Shown here: positions 16,303 through 26,468 of the stretch, piece after piece
How the letters are laid out: each line of letters opens with the position of its first letter
How positions within the stretch are numbered: the stretch's first letter is position 1
Assembly: GCA_963814805.1 (NCBI GenBank)
Contig: CAWFER010000023.1
Location: forward strand, 1-64,000
Source: AP-15 sp963814805
GTDB lineage: Bacteria; Pseudomonadota; Alphaproteobacteria; ATCC43930; CGMCC-115725
Length of the DNA: 64,000 nt
Direction of reading: 5' to 3'
Made by a program: the position numbers and the translations under genes
Notes under the pieces: generated by a model
The model's input: the letters and a program-made list of their open reading frames with translations, nothing else
Told to the model about the DNA's origin: nothing
Database searches by the model: none

Positions 16303-18045
16303 ATGACGTTCGCACCGGTCGCCTCGCCCACCGCCCAGGATGCCGCCGAGGCGCTGGCCCGGCTGGGCCCCGCACTGCTCGACAGCGGCGCCGTCGACCA
16401 GCGCACCCTGGAGCGCGCCCGCCGCGTCGCCTCCGAGACCAGCGGCCGGCTCGACCGGGTGCTGACCCAGCTCGGCCTGATTAGCGAGCGCGGGCTCGCC
16501 GAAGCCTTGGCCGAGCTGGTCGCGGCCCCGATCGTGCGGCCGGCAGACTATCCCGATACGGCGCTGTTCGTCGACCGCCTCAAGCCCAAATTCCTGCGCA
16601 AGGCGCACGCGCTGCCGATCGGCGACAGCGAGGAGCGCGCGGTGCTGGCGATGGCCGACCCGCTCGACGTCTTCACCCGCAACGCGGTGGCCGCGGCGAT
16701 CGGCCGGCCGGTGGCGGTCGCGGTGGCGGTGCCGATCGAGCTCGAAGCCGCCTTCGATCGGCTCTACTCCGAATCGGGCGACGGCGACGGCGACGGCGAA
16801 ACCACCCTGGACGGCATCATCGCCGACGCCGAGCCGGCCGAGGAGGACGCCGAGCGGCTGAAGGACCTCGCCAGCGAAGCGCCGGTCATTCGCCTGGTCA
16901 ACCAGATGATCGCCCGCGCCGTCGAGACCCATGCCTCGGACATCCATCTCGAGCCGTTTCCGGACCGGCTGCGGGTGCGCTACCGCTATGACGGCGTCCT
17001 GCACGAGGTCGAGCCGCCGCCGGCGCGGCTGCAGGCGGCAATCATCTCGCGCATCAAGATCATGGCGCGGCTCGACATCGCCGAGCGCCGGCTGCCGCAG
17101 GACGGCCGCATCAAGCTGACCGTGCGCGGCCACGAGATCGACTTTCGGGTGTCGACGATCCCGGCGCTCTACGGCGAGACCGTGGTGCTGCGGGTGCTCG
17201 ACCGCACCGCGGTCGAGTTCGACTATCTGAAGCTCGGCCTGCCCGCCGACATCCGCCAGGGGGTCGAGCGCTCGCTCGAATTGCCGAACGGCATGGTGCT
17301 GGTCACCGGGCCGACCGGCAGCGGCAAGACGACCACGCTCTATACCGGCCTGCTCCGCCTCAACACGGTGGCGCGCAAGATCGTCACCGTCGAGGACCCG
17401 ATCGAATACCAGCTGAGCGGGATCAACCAGATCCAGGTCAAGCCGCAGATCGGGCTCAACTTCGCCAGCCTGTTGCGCTCGATCCTGCGCCAGGACCCCG
17501 ACATCATCATGATCGGCGAGATCCGCGACCTCGAAACCGCGCAGATCGCGGTGCAGGCGGCGCTGACCGGCCATCTGGTGCTGTCGACCCTGCACACCAA
17601 CTCGGCCGCGGCGACGATGACCCGGCTGCGCGACATGGGGCTCGAGGATTACCTGATGACCGCCACCCTGAAGGCGGTGCTGGCGCAGCGCCTGGTGCGC
17701 CGGCTGTGCCCGGCGTGCAAGACCGCCGAGCCGGCCCCGGCCGGGATCATCGAGCGCTTTGGCCTCGACCGGCTGGCGCCGTCGCCGGAGATCATCCTGC
17801 ATCACCCCAAGGGCTGCGCCGAATGCCGCGGCACCGGGTTTCGCGGCCGCCGGGCGATCGCCGAATTGCTGATCCCGAACCGCGCCATCGACAAGCTGAT
17901 CTTCGACGGTGCCGACGACAGCGCGATCGAGCGCACCGCGGTCGAGGGCGGCATGCGCCCGATCTTCGACAGCGGCCTCCTCGCCGTCCTCGAAGGCGAC
18001 ACCACGATCGAAGAAGTCGTCCGCTGCATCAGGAGCGAAGCCTGA
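16303..18045 (+). CDS. gspE: Type II secretion / type IV pilus assembly ATPase GspE
   Basis: Cytoplasmic hexameric ATPase driving pseudopilus assembly. It has an N-terminal T2SSE-N domain (residues about 20-150) and the ATPase core: ETHASDIHLEP, Walker A GPTGSGKTTTLY, Asp box PIEYQLSGINQIQVKP, Walker B DIIMIGEIRD and the His box HLVLSTLHTNSA. The tetracysteine zinc motif is CPACK plus CAECRG. 580 residues, intact. No other secretion genes lie nearby except the divergent prepilin peptidase. The roughly 380 bp after it (18046-18428) shows no gene. Confidence 0.94.
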   Translation: MTFAPVASPTAQDAAEALARLGPALLDSGAVDQRTLERARRVASETSGRLDRVLTQLGLISERGLAEALAELVAAPIVRPADYPDTALFVDRLKPKFLRKAHALPIGDSEERAVLAMADPLDVFTRNAVAAAIGRPVAVAVAVPIELEAAFDRLYSESGDGDGDGETTLDGIIADAEPAEEDAERLKDLASEAPVIRLVNQMIARAVETHASDIHLEPFPDRLRVRYRYDGVLHEVEPPPARLQAAIISRIKIMARLDIAERRLPQDGRIKLTVRGHEIDFRVSTIPALYGETVVLRVLDRTAVEFDYLKLGLPADIRQGVERSLELPNGMVLVTGPTGSGKTTTLYTGLLRLNTVARKIVTVEDPIEYQLSGINQIQVKPQIGLNFASLLRSILRQDPDIIMIGEIRDLETAQIAVQAALTGHLVLSTLHTNSAAATMTRLRDMGLEDYLMTATLKAVLAQRLVRRLCPACKTAEPAPAGIIERFGLDRLAPSPEIILHHPKGCAECRGTGFRGRRAIAELLIPNRAIDKLIFDGADDSAIERTAVEGGMRPIFDSGLLAVLEGDTTIEEVVRCIRSEA

Positions 18046-18428
18046 CCGCCCGCGCCGCCGCCGAGCGAGGACCGGCCTCAGCCCCTGTTCCACCTGTTAT
18101 CTGCAGGAAATTTACAGGTCGCTCCCTCCGTTCCGATGGCGTCAGCGTCCCCCAGCCGCGCGGCCGCCGGCTTGCCAGAAGACAAAATCGACTCGCACCA
18201 TACGACGCCAATATGGCAACTTCGGCATCGGCCCGCCGCACCATCGAGAGGAGCGACTCACCGAGCGGGAATGTCGCGACCGTTATGTAAACAGTCACTG
18301 CAACGCGTCACCGGCCCCGCGGAACTGTACGCAAACTGCCACCAGAGTCCTCCGGAACCCTCACCGGAGACCTGTATCTTCATACCTGAACGATGTTAGC
18401 TAAATCTCGGGTCAGTTCTTTCACAGCT

Positions 18429-18881
18429 TCAGTCCATTAAGCCATCGGCCCAGGCCGGGACTTCTTCCAACTTCGGCACCAGCAACTTTTTCAGCGTCCG
18501 ATTGGCTTCGCGCCCAAAGGTGCTATATCGAAAACAATTCGCTTCTATGCAAGCGCAATAATACAGCTTCTGATCGAGAGACATCCCGCTGCGCGGCTTG
18601 AGGACATCGACATTCTGCGCGGTATAAAACCGTCGTGGTTGCACGAATGATGAAAGCGCGGCTCCACCGAGGGCGACGGTGATTAGGGCGGCGTCGTAGG
18701 GCGCCACATCATCCAGTTCCTTAACAAACGCAACAATACCGTTTTCCTCGCCCGATCTACCTATGAAGGCGACAGCGTCCGGACTCGGCCCGCTCTGCTT
18801 CATCTTATTGAGGTCAAATTTGTTGCCGTGTTCAATACCGAACAGTCAATTCAGTTCTGTTAGCGAAACAGCGCGTTTCAC
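18429..18881 (-). pseudogene. Specificity-subunit-like protein of a BcgI-type R-M system, in-frame stop
   Basis: Target-recognition half-domain. Phrases such as HGNKFDLNKM, VAFIGRSGEENGIVAFV, ALGGAALSSFVQPRRFYTAQ and CFRYSTFGREANRTLKKL match the conserved ends of S-subunit TRDs. A GTG at 18881 overlaps the methylase stop (GTGA), giving VKRAVSLTELN, then an in-frame TGA at 18846-18848, then LFGIEHGNKFDLNKM. With the stop read through, the product is about 150 residues, shorter than the about 340 of full BcgIB-like subunits. Either a nonsense mutation or a base error silences it as written. Confidence 0.7.
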
Positions 18882-20731
18882 GGTTTCTTGCTCCTTTCTT
18901 CGTCAGAGAGCATAGCTCGCTTCAAAATGTGCCGTTTTGCTCTCCGGATAACTTGTTCTTCGGTGACAGCTGTGTAGTCCGTCTCAAGATAAGCTTCAGC
19001 GCACCACTCGTCGGATGAACTGACTTCCCTAAGCACACTCAACCCGTGGACCAGCTCCCGATTGCGGAATGCATTCACCCAGCGCGCTCGAATTTCCGGC
19101 CAAACACCATTCACATCCACCCGCCCGCGATGCTTGGTTTTTATGAAGCCATCATCTCGCCAGTAACCAAACCATGTCTTCTTTCCGCTGCGATGTGGGC
19201 GGTGCGCAGTAAACACCATTATGCAGGTTACTACTGTCGTTCTAGAATTGTGAAAAAGTTCGACAGGCATTGACATAACGGCCTCAAGCGTATGCAATTC
19301 AAGCAACCTCCTTTTCCATTCGCCTATCTCCCCGCTGGGCGCTGTTGCGCATGTGATGGGAACGATCGCTACGCACTTGGCGTCCTGCTGAAGGCAGTCG
19401 AGATTATTAAGAACGAACTCAAGCTCCTCTCTGTCCTCTCTGACCGTTTTATTTTTGTAAGGAGGGTTCAATAGGCCCACCGTAGGCCGCGGCTGAGCCG
19501 TAATTCGCTTAGCGTCGGCGAAACAATCCGCGCGGAAGACGTTGGTCTTCCCGTCCCCGTGGAGGATCATATTTGACACAGCAAGCGCGTAGATCTTCGG
19601 CTGAAACTCGATGCCGATCAGCCTCCGCTCCTTGATCTGCATCTGAATTGCTGAAATCAGCGCCTGCGTCTCGGATCATCATATTCATTGCCGCGATTAA
19701 CAATCCACCAGTACCGCAGCAATTGTCAAACACGATGCTATTCCGATTGACCTCCGCCAGTTCGACAAACAATTCCGAAATGTGCGGGGGCGTGAGGACA
19801 ATCCCCAATCCTTTATCATTATTCGCGTAGCGAAGAAATTCGACGTAGAACTGCCCGATTATGTCGTAAAATTTATGAGTTCGTCGAAACGCGTTAATGT
19901 TTGTATCTATGCCCTCAATCAGGCCGACGAAGAATGCCCTGTCTTCCAACAGAGGCGGCGAATTTGAGATGAACGAAAACGCCTGGACGAGATTGGCCCT
20001 TCTATCTTCCGGTAGTAGCGCGTTCTCGAACTCCCCGCGGATTGCTTCAAGAAGACTGCTGGCTAATTGTCGACCAGTTCGGTGAACGCGAAAGCTCTCT
20101 TTGAAGGCCCTGTTTTGCAGAGCAATCAAAATTCCACTTATAAGGAAAGCCCGCTCGGCCTCCGTTATTTTCCTAGCCTGAAGATTATTGTTTAATGTTC
20201 GACTATAGTCGAGCAATGTATCGTAGTCTTGGCGGAATTTTGCGTCACTATTTATAAACGCATCGTAATATTCGTCCAACGACAGAATATCTCGTGCACC
20301 GTCGTATGGGATTGCTTTCGTTGTACCGCGCAGATGAAGGAAGTGCGATATTCGATATGTAGATTCGTTCTGCCCACTAACTCCGATTGCAAGAACGTCA
20401 AATTCCTTGGCCAAGAATGACGCATATAGCAGAACTCCATCTACGGCATATTCGGCATAGTCATCTCGCGTTGAACTGACATGCTTGCGCGGATCTGCTT
20501 TGCACTCGATCACGACCAAGAATTCCGGATGGCCGGGAGAGTGAATAAGAAATTCCGGTTTCCCAACACCGCCGCCTCGTTTTGATGCGAACTCCAGCAA
20601 CTTGCGAATCCTCGGCAAATCGCTGCTTTGGCGTTCCACTACGACCTTCGAATCCCTCCTAAAATATCTCCGTTTCCTAAGGCGGGATCAACTAAGGCCT
20701 CTGTCTTTCTCTCGTTTAGGGTGACGGCCAC
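18878..20731 (-). CDS. BcgI-like fused restriction endonuclease / N6-adenine methyltransferase, frameshifted
   Basis: Cuts and methylates DNA, with recognition supplied by the downstream S-like protein. An N-terminal PD-(D/E)xK nuclease is suggested by GKPEFLIHSPGHPEFLVV followed by IECKAD. Methylase motif I is VFDNCCGTGGLLIAAM and motif IV is NPPYKN. The first residues (VAVTLNERKTEALVDPA) start at GTG 20731 behind GGGGGAAATCA. The frame changes near 20660-20695 and again near 19660, where removing one base restores MQIKERRLIGIEFQPKIYAL. The corrected length of about 617 residues fits BcgIA-like proteins. AT-rich composition unlike its neighbours points to horizontal acquisition. Confidence 0.8.
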
Positions 20732-20910
20732 TGATTTCCCCCAATCCACGTACGCACCTGCGTGAAATAATTCAGATAACAACAGCGTCGATTCCAGGCA
20801 AGCCTGCATTTGCCAGAGGCATTATGAACGGATGTTCTGCTTTAATCGCGTTGGCAACAGGCGCACGCCTACGTCAATTGCGCGTCCACATCATAGTACA
20901 ATGGTGCGGT

Positions 20911-23266
20911 TCATTCGCGCGCCGCGCGGATCGCGCGCCAGACGCGTTCGGGGGTGGCGGGCATGTCGAGGTGGCGGATGTTGTAGGGGCGAGAGCGCGT
21001 CGAGCAGCGCGTTCATCACCGAGGGGAGCGCGCCGGCGCAGCCGGCTTCGCCGCAGCCCTTGGCGCCCAACGGGTTGGTGGTGGCCGGGACCGGGTGGCT
21101 CGCGCTCGCGAACAGCGGCGCGTCCTCGGCCCGCGGCATCGCGTAATCCATGTACGAGCCGGTCAGCAACTGGCCTTCCGCGTCGTAGACGGTGCGCTCG
21201 CGCAGGGCCTGGCCGATGCCCTGGACGATGCCGCCATGCGCCTGGCCGGCGACCAGCAGCGGGTTGATGACGACGCCGAAATCATTGACGAAGCGGTAGC
21301 GCACGACCTCGGCGACGCCGGTTTCCGGGTCCACCTCGACCTCGGCGATGTGGCAGCCATTGGGGAAGGCCGAGGGCGGGCCGTTCGAGATATTGGCGAT
21401 GTCGAGGCTCTGCGGCAGGCCCGGCGGCAATTCGAGGCCGGCATGGATCCTGGCCGCCAGTTCCATGATGCCGATCGAGCGGTCGGTGCCGGCGATGACG
21501 AACCGGCCGGCGCGGAACTCGATGTCGGCCACGGCCGCTTCGAGCACATGGGCGGCGATCTGGCGGCCGGCCGCGATCACTTTGTCGCCGGCCTCGACGA
21601 TCGCGGCGCCGCTGGTCATCATCGATTTGGAGCCGCCGGTGCCGCCGCCGGCGATCAATTCGTCGCTGTCGCCCTGCGAGCAGGCGGATGCGGTGGAACG
21701 GGATGCCGAGCCTTGTCGCCAGCACCTGGGCGAACGGCGAGGCGTGGCCCTGGCCGTAATCGAGGGTGCCGGTGATGATCGTCACGTCGCCATTGGGCTC
21801 GAAGCGGATGCCGCCCATCTCGCGGCCGGGCGGGCCGGTCAGTTCGAGATAGTCGCCGATGCCGATGCCGCGCAGCCGGCCGCGCGCCCGGCTCTCGGCC
21901 TTGCGGGCCGGGAAGCCGTCCCAGTCGGCCAAGGCCAGGGCCTGGTCGAAGAGGGCGGTGAACTCGCCGCTGTCGTAGGTGGTGCCGTTCGGGCTTTTGT
22001 ACGGCATCGCCTCGGGCGGGATGTGGTTGCTTGCGGCGCAGTTCGAGGCGGTCGATGCCGATTTCGGCCGCGGCGGCGTCGACCAGCCGTTCCATGTAGT
22101 AATTGGCCTCCGGGCGCCCGGCGCCGCGATAGGCGCCGACCGGCGTCGTGTTGGTGAAGGTGCATTTGGTCGAGACCTCGATCAGCGGGGTCTTGTAGAC
22201 GCCGAGCGTGTTCCTGACGGCGTTGCGCGTGGCCGGGCCGGGCGCGCCATAGGTCGAGCCGAGATTGCCGAAGCCGGTCAGCCGCACGGCGAGGAAATTG
22301 CCGTCGCCGTCGAGCGCCAGTTCGGCGGTCATGTGGTGGTCGCGGCCGTGGCTGTCGGAGACGAAGCTGCCGGAGCGCTCGTCGGTCCATTTGACCGGGC
22401 GGCGCAGTTCGCGCGCCGCGTGCAGGATGCAGTAATATTCGCCATAGGTCGGCTGCTTCATGCCGAACGAGCCGCCGACCCGGTCGGTCAGGATGCGCAG
22501 CTGGTCGCGGCCGACGCCCAGCACCTGGGCGACGTAGTTGCGAAAGCCGAAGACGCCCTGGCAGCCGACATGCAGGGTGAAATGCCGGCGCTCGGCATCG
22601 TATTCGGCGAGCGCGGCGCGCGGCTCCATCGGGTTGACGACGATGCGGTTGTTGCGCAGCACCAGGCGCGTGACATGGGCGGCGCCGGCAAAGGCGGCGG
22701 CGACCGTGGCGCTGTCGCCGTAATGGAAATCGAGCCCGACATTGCCGGCGCCTCGTCGTAGAGGATCGGGGCATCGGCGGCGGTGGCGAGCGCCGGGCTC
22801 GGTCACCGCCGGCAACGGGTCGATGTCGAGCCCGACCAGTTCGGCCGCGTCCTTGGCTTGCGGCGACGGTCTCGGCCACCACCGCGGCGAGCGCCTCGCC
22901 GACATGGCGCACTTTGCCGGTGGCGAGCGGGTAAGCGGCCGGGGTCAGCATCGGCGTCCCGTCGCGATTGTTCATGACCTGGCGCGCCGGCAAATGGCCG
23001 ATGCCGCCCGCCGCAAGATCGGCCGCGGTGTAGACCGCCAGCACGCCCGGCATCGCCCGGGCCGCCGCGGTGTCGATGCCGCGGATCAGCCCGTGCGCAT
23101 ACGGGCTGCGCACGATGACCGCATAGGCCTGGCCGGGCCGGCTGACATCGTCGGAATAATGCCCTTCGCCGCGCAGCAATACCGGGTCCTCGGAGCGCGG
23201 CACCGGCTGGCCGATCGCGAATTTCTCGTCGACGCCCAATTCGGTCGGATCGGTGAAGTCGTTCAT
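20911..23266 (-). CDS. Xanthine dehydrogenase family molybdopterin-binding large subunit, multiply frameshifted
   Basis: Large subunit of a CoxL/aldehyde-oxidase-type molybdenum hydroxylase. It starts MNDFTDPTELGVDEKFAIGQ, with GQPVPRSEDPVLLRGEGHYS, the a/b hammerhead (VIVRSPYAHGLIRGID), RVGGSFGMKQPTYGEYY, GAYRGAGRPEANYYMER and GQGHASPFAQVLA, and it ends PERVWRAIR. At least five one-base insertions (near 22866, 22790, 22033, 21668, 20985) and one deletion (near 22750) break it into pieces. Corrected length is about 785 residues, which is normal. No FAD or 2Fe-2S subunit gene is adjacent, so partners must be elsewhere or absent. True pseudogene versus sequence error is undecided. Confidence 0.85.
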
Positions 23267-23344
23267 GGGTCGCCCCTTTGCGCATGCGTGGCGGGTTTGC
23301 TTCAGGATATAGCTAACCGAGCCCGCGCACGGACGGAAATCGGG

Positions 23345-23894
23345 ATGCCCGACGACAAACCACAGCTATACCGCGATCTTGCCGTACAATTGGCCGCGCT
23401 GCTCGCAGGGCGAGAGCGATCGGGTCGCCAATTTCGCCAACATGGCGGCGCTGATCTATCACGCGCCTGCCCGACCTCAATTGGGCCGGGTTCTATTTCC
23501 GCCAGGGCGACGCGCTGGTGCTGGGGCCGTTCCAGGGCAAGCCCGCCTGCGTGCGCATCGCGATCGGCGAGGGCGTGTGCGGCACCGCGGCGGCGCGCGG
23601 CGAGAGCCGTGCTGGTCGACGGATGTCGATGCGTTTCCCGGCCATATCGCCTGCGATCCGGATTCGCGCTCGGAGCTGGTCGTGCCGTTGATCGAGGATG
23701 GTGAAGTCATTGGGGTGCTCGATCTCGACAGCGCGCGCCCCGCCCGTTTCGACGCGGCGGACCGGGAGGGCTGCGAGCCGTTGGTCGCGCTGTTCGTCGA
23801 GCATCATCGCCAAGACCGACGCCGGCCGGTTATCCCGAGGATGTCGATCCGCAATCCGGGTGCCGGCTGCCATTGCCGCGGCGGGAGGATTTAG
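23345..23894 (+). CDS. msrC: Free methionine-(R)-sulfoxide reductase (GAF domain), multiply frameshifted
   Basis: Single GAF domain enzyme that repairs free Met-R-SO. It starts MPDDKPQLYRDLAVQLAALL and continues across four one-base insertions (near 23409, 23469, 23609, 23624). Recognisable pieces are ANFANMAALIYHAL, GKPACVRIAIGEGVCGTAAA, FPGHIACDPDSRSELVVPLI and GEVIGVLDLDSARPARFD. The conserved cysteines (CVRI, GVCG, HIAC) that form the fRMsr active site are all present. The last 25 residues in this frame look spurious, and the real end is probably near 23806. Divergent from the molybdenum hydroxylase gene, 78 bp away. Confidence 0.82.
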
Positions 23895-24439
23895 ACGCGG
23901 ACGGGCAGCAGACCTATGACCGGCTCGCCGACCCGGCCGGCGGCACCTTGCGCGGGCTCACGGGGCCGGGCGGCATCCAATTGCACAGCCCGGAATTGTC
24001 GCGCCGCTCCCGGCCGCTCAACCACTATCTGCGGCACGAGGCGGGGCTCGGCGGGCGGGTGCGCGAACTGGCGATCCTGGCGACCGCGCGCGAGCTCGGC
24101 AGCCAATTCGAATGGGCCGCGCACGAGCCGGCGGCGCTGGCGGAAGGGATCGCGCCGGAGATCATCGACCTGATCCGCTGGCGCGGCGACACCGCGCGGG
24201 CTCGCCGAGCCCGACGCGATCATCATCGACCTCGCCCGCGAGATCTTCGCCGCGTCGCCTTGTGTCGCCGGCGACCTATGCGCGCGCATTGCAGCCAGTT
24301 CGGCCGGCGCAAGCTCGTCGATCTGGTGGCGCTGATGGGCAATTACGCGGCGACCGCGGCGATGCTGACCGCCTTCGACATGCAGCTCGACCCCGACTCC
24401 CCTTTACCCCTCCCGCGCGTTTTCTTCCCGATTGAGTAA
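23819..24439 (+). CDS. Carboxymuconolactone decarboxylase family protein, frameshifted
   Basis: AhpD/CMD-like helical protein of the 4-carboxymuconolactone decarboxylase superfamily. Homology-like sequence begins TPAGYPEDVDPQSGCRLPLP and runs through DPAGGTLRGLTGPGGIQLHS, LRHEAGLGGRVRELAILATA and FEWAAHEPAALAEGIAPEII. Three one-base insertions (near 24199, 24262, 24292) shift the middle and then restore the frame, giving DLVALMGNYAATAAMLTAFD at the end. The initiation codon is unclear: a TTG at 23873 is available, but the protein clearly extends upstream. The catalytic CxxC of peroxidase members is not present. Confidence 0.78.
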   Translation, partial: TPAGYPEDVDPQSGCRLPLPRREDLDADGQQTYDRLADPAGGTLRGLTGPGGIQLHSPELSRRSRPLNHYLRHEAGLGGRVRELAILATARELGSQFEWAAHEPAALAEGIAPEIIDLIRWRGDTARARRARRDHHRPRPRDLRRVALCRRRPMRAHCSQFGRRKLVDLVALMGNYAATAAMLTAFDMQLDPDSPLPLPRVFFPIE

Positions 24440-24633
24440 TCCTGGCTAATTTGTTCTCGGCTCGACTGGCCGCGATTGAGCCAATCATGCGATCAGCAGC
24501 AAAGCGGAGCGAGACCGGCCCCGTGGGCGGCGGCGCTTGGTTTCGCAAGGGCAACCGGTAACCGCAAGGCCCGGCCTCGCATGTCGTAAGACAGGCCGCC
24601 GATCACTCAGTGGACATCGGGTCTAGGGTCTAG

Positions 24634-26260
24634 CTAGGCGGCTTTCGCCCCGATGGCGGGCGCCGCCTCGCGCGCGGCGCGGCGGATCAGGTCGGCCCCG
24701 CGCTCGGCGATCATGATGGTCGGGGCGTTGGTGTTGGTCGAGGTCACCGTCGGCATCACCGAGGCGTCGATCACCCGCAGCCCCTGCAGCCCGTGCACGC
24801 GCAGCTGGTCATCGACCACCGCCAGCTGATCCGTACCCATCTTGCAGGTGCAGGTGGCGTGATAGACGGTCGAACCCTTTTGCCGCGCGTAATCGAGCAA
24901 TTCGTCGTCGCTCTCGACTTGCGCGCCGGGCAGGATTTCGGCGCCGCAATACTTGGCCAGCGCCGGGGCGGCGAACAGCCGGCGGATGAATCTGAGGCCG
25001 CCGATAATGGCGCGGCGATCGGTCTGCTCGCTCAGATAACGGGGATTGATCGCCGGCGCTTCTTTGGGGTCGCTGGATTTGGCCTCGACATAGCCGCGCG
25101 ACAGCGGCCGCATCTGCCAGGCGCCGGCGGTGATCCCAGGAGCTTCGTCGAGTTCGCCGATCTGGCCGTCCTTGAAGCTGCCGGGCGCGATGCTGCACTG
25201 CACGTCGGGCGTCGCCGATTCCTCCAGCACCTTGACCGAAGCCGCGGCCAATGAGGCGCTGTAGGTCAGCATGCCCTTGCCGGTGACCAGGTAGCGCAGC
25301 ACCTCGCTCGCCAAAGCCATGCCGCGCGAGCGCTCGTTGATCGTCGGCGTGCCGGTGACCGGATAGCTGACGCGGGCGATATAGTGGTCCTGCATGTTAC
25401 GCCCGACCCCGGCGAGCGGGTGATGCACGCGGATGCCGACCCGGTTCAGATGCTCGGGGGCGCCGACCCCGGACAATTGCAGGATGTGCGGCGAGCCGAT
25501 CGCCCCGGCCGACAGAATCACCTCGCGCCCGGCGTCGGCGTGCTGCACGCTGCCGCCACGCTCGTATTCGACGCCGATGGCGCGGGTCCCGTCGAACAGG
25601 ATGCGGCGGACCTGCGCCTTGGTCACGAGCTCGAGATTGGGCCGCTTCAGCGCCGGGCGCAGATAGGTGCGCGCCGTGCTGCCGCGCCGCCGGCCGCCGC
25701 GGGTCTGTTGGCAATAGCCGATCCCGCCATGCGGCAGGGGAATTCACGTCGTCGCGGTATTCGAGCCCGATCTCCTGGCCAGCCTCGATCGCCGCCCGGC
25801 ACAGCGGCGGGATGTCGGTCATCCGCGAGGTGAACAGCGGCCCGCCCTTGCCGCGCCATTCATTGGCCTCGCCCTCCCAATTTTCGGCCTTCTTGAAATA
25901 AGGGAGGATGTCGTCCCACGACCAGCCGCGATTGCCGAGCTGCGCCCAATGGTCGAAATCCTCGGGCTGGCCGCGCACATAGATCAGCCCGTTGATCGAA
26001 CTCGACCCGCCCAGCACCTTGCCGCGCGGATAGAGGATCGCCCGCCCGGCGGTGCCGGGATCGGGCTCGGCGTGATAGCCCCAGGTCAGGGTCGGGTGAT
26101 CGAGCAATTTCATAAAGCCGGCCGGGACATGGATATAGGGGCTCCAGTCGCGCCCGCCGGCTTCGATCAGCAACACCCGCACCTTGGGATCCTCGCTCAG
26201 GCGGTTGGCGAGAACGCAGCCGGCCGATCCGGCGCCGATGATCACATAGTCGGCCTTCAT
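24634..26260 (-). CDS. GMC family oxidoreductase (choline dehydrogenase-like), frameshifted
   Basis: FAD-dependent alcohol or choline oxidoreductase. It starts MKADYVIIGAGSAGCVLANR, the dinucleotide-binding motif, then has the GMC signature YPRGKVLGGSSSINGLIYVR, the second signature GAIGSPHILQLSGVGAPEHL, and the C-terminal catalytic region STVYHATCTCKMGTD with the active-site His, ending in SVMPTVTSTNTNAPTIMIAE. A one-base C insertion near 25740 breaks DDVNS from LPHGGIGYCQQT. Corrected length of about 541 residues is normal. About 190 bp downstream (24440-24633) separate it from the CMD-like gene and hold nothing recognisable. Confidence 0.92.
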
Positions 26261-26468
26261 CCGCTTCCTCCCATTTGGCGGCCCAATCGGCTTTGCCGGA
26301 CGATCGGGTCATCTCGCGAAGGGTCTGCCCGCAAGGCTATCGGGAGCGGCGGTCCTCGGCAATCGCCGAGGCGGCGCCGCGGGTTGCAATGCGCCGGTAA
26401 GCTTGACAGCAGGCCGGCAGCGGGCGACGAAGACGCGCGATAGGTCGACGGCGGCGGAGGAGGCGGCG

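Noticed and set aside
18046..18428. Possible small gene between gspE and the R-M locus
   Set aside because: Several short open frames exist on the plus strand, but none has a ribosome-binding site or protein-like composition; they look like chance frames.
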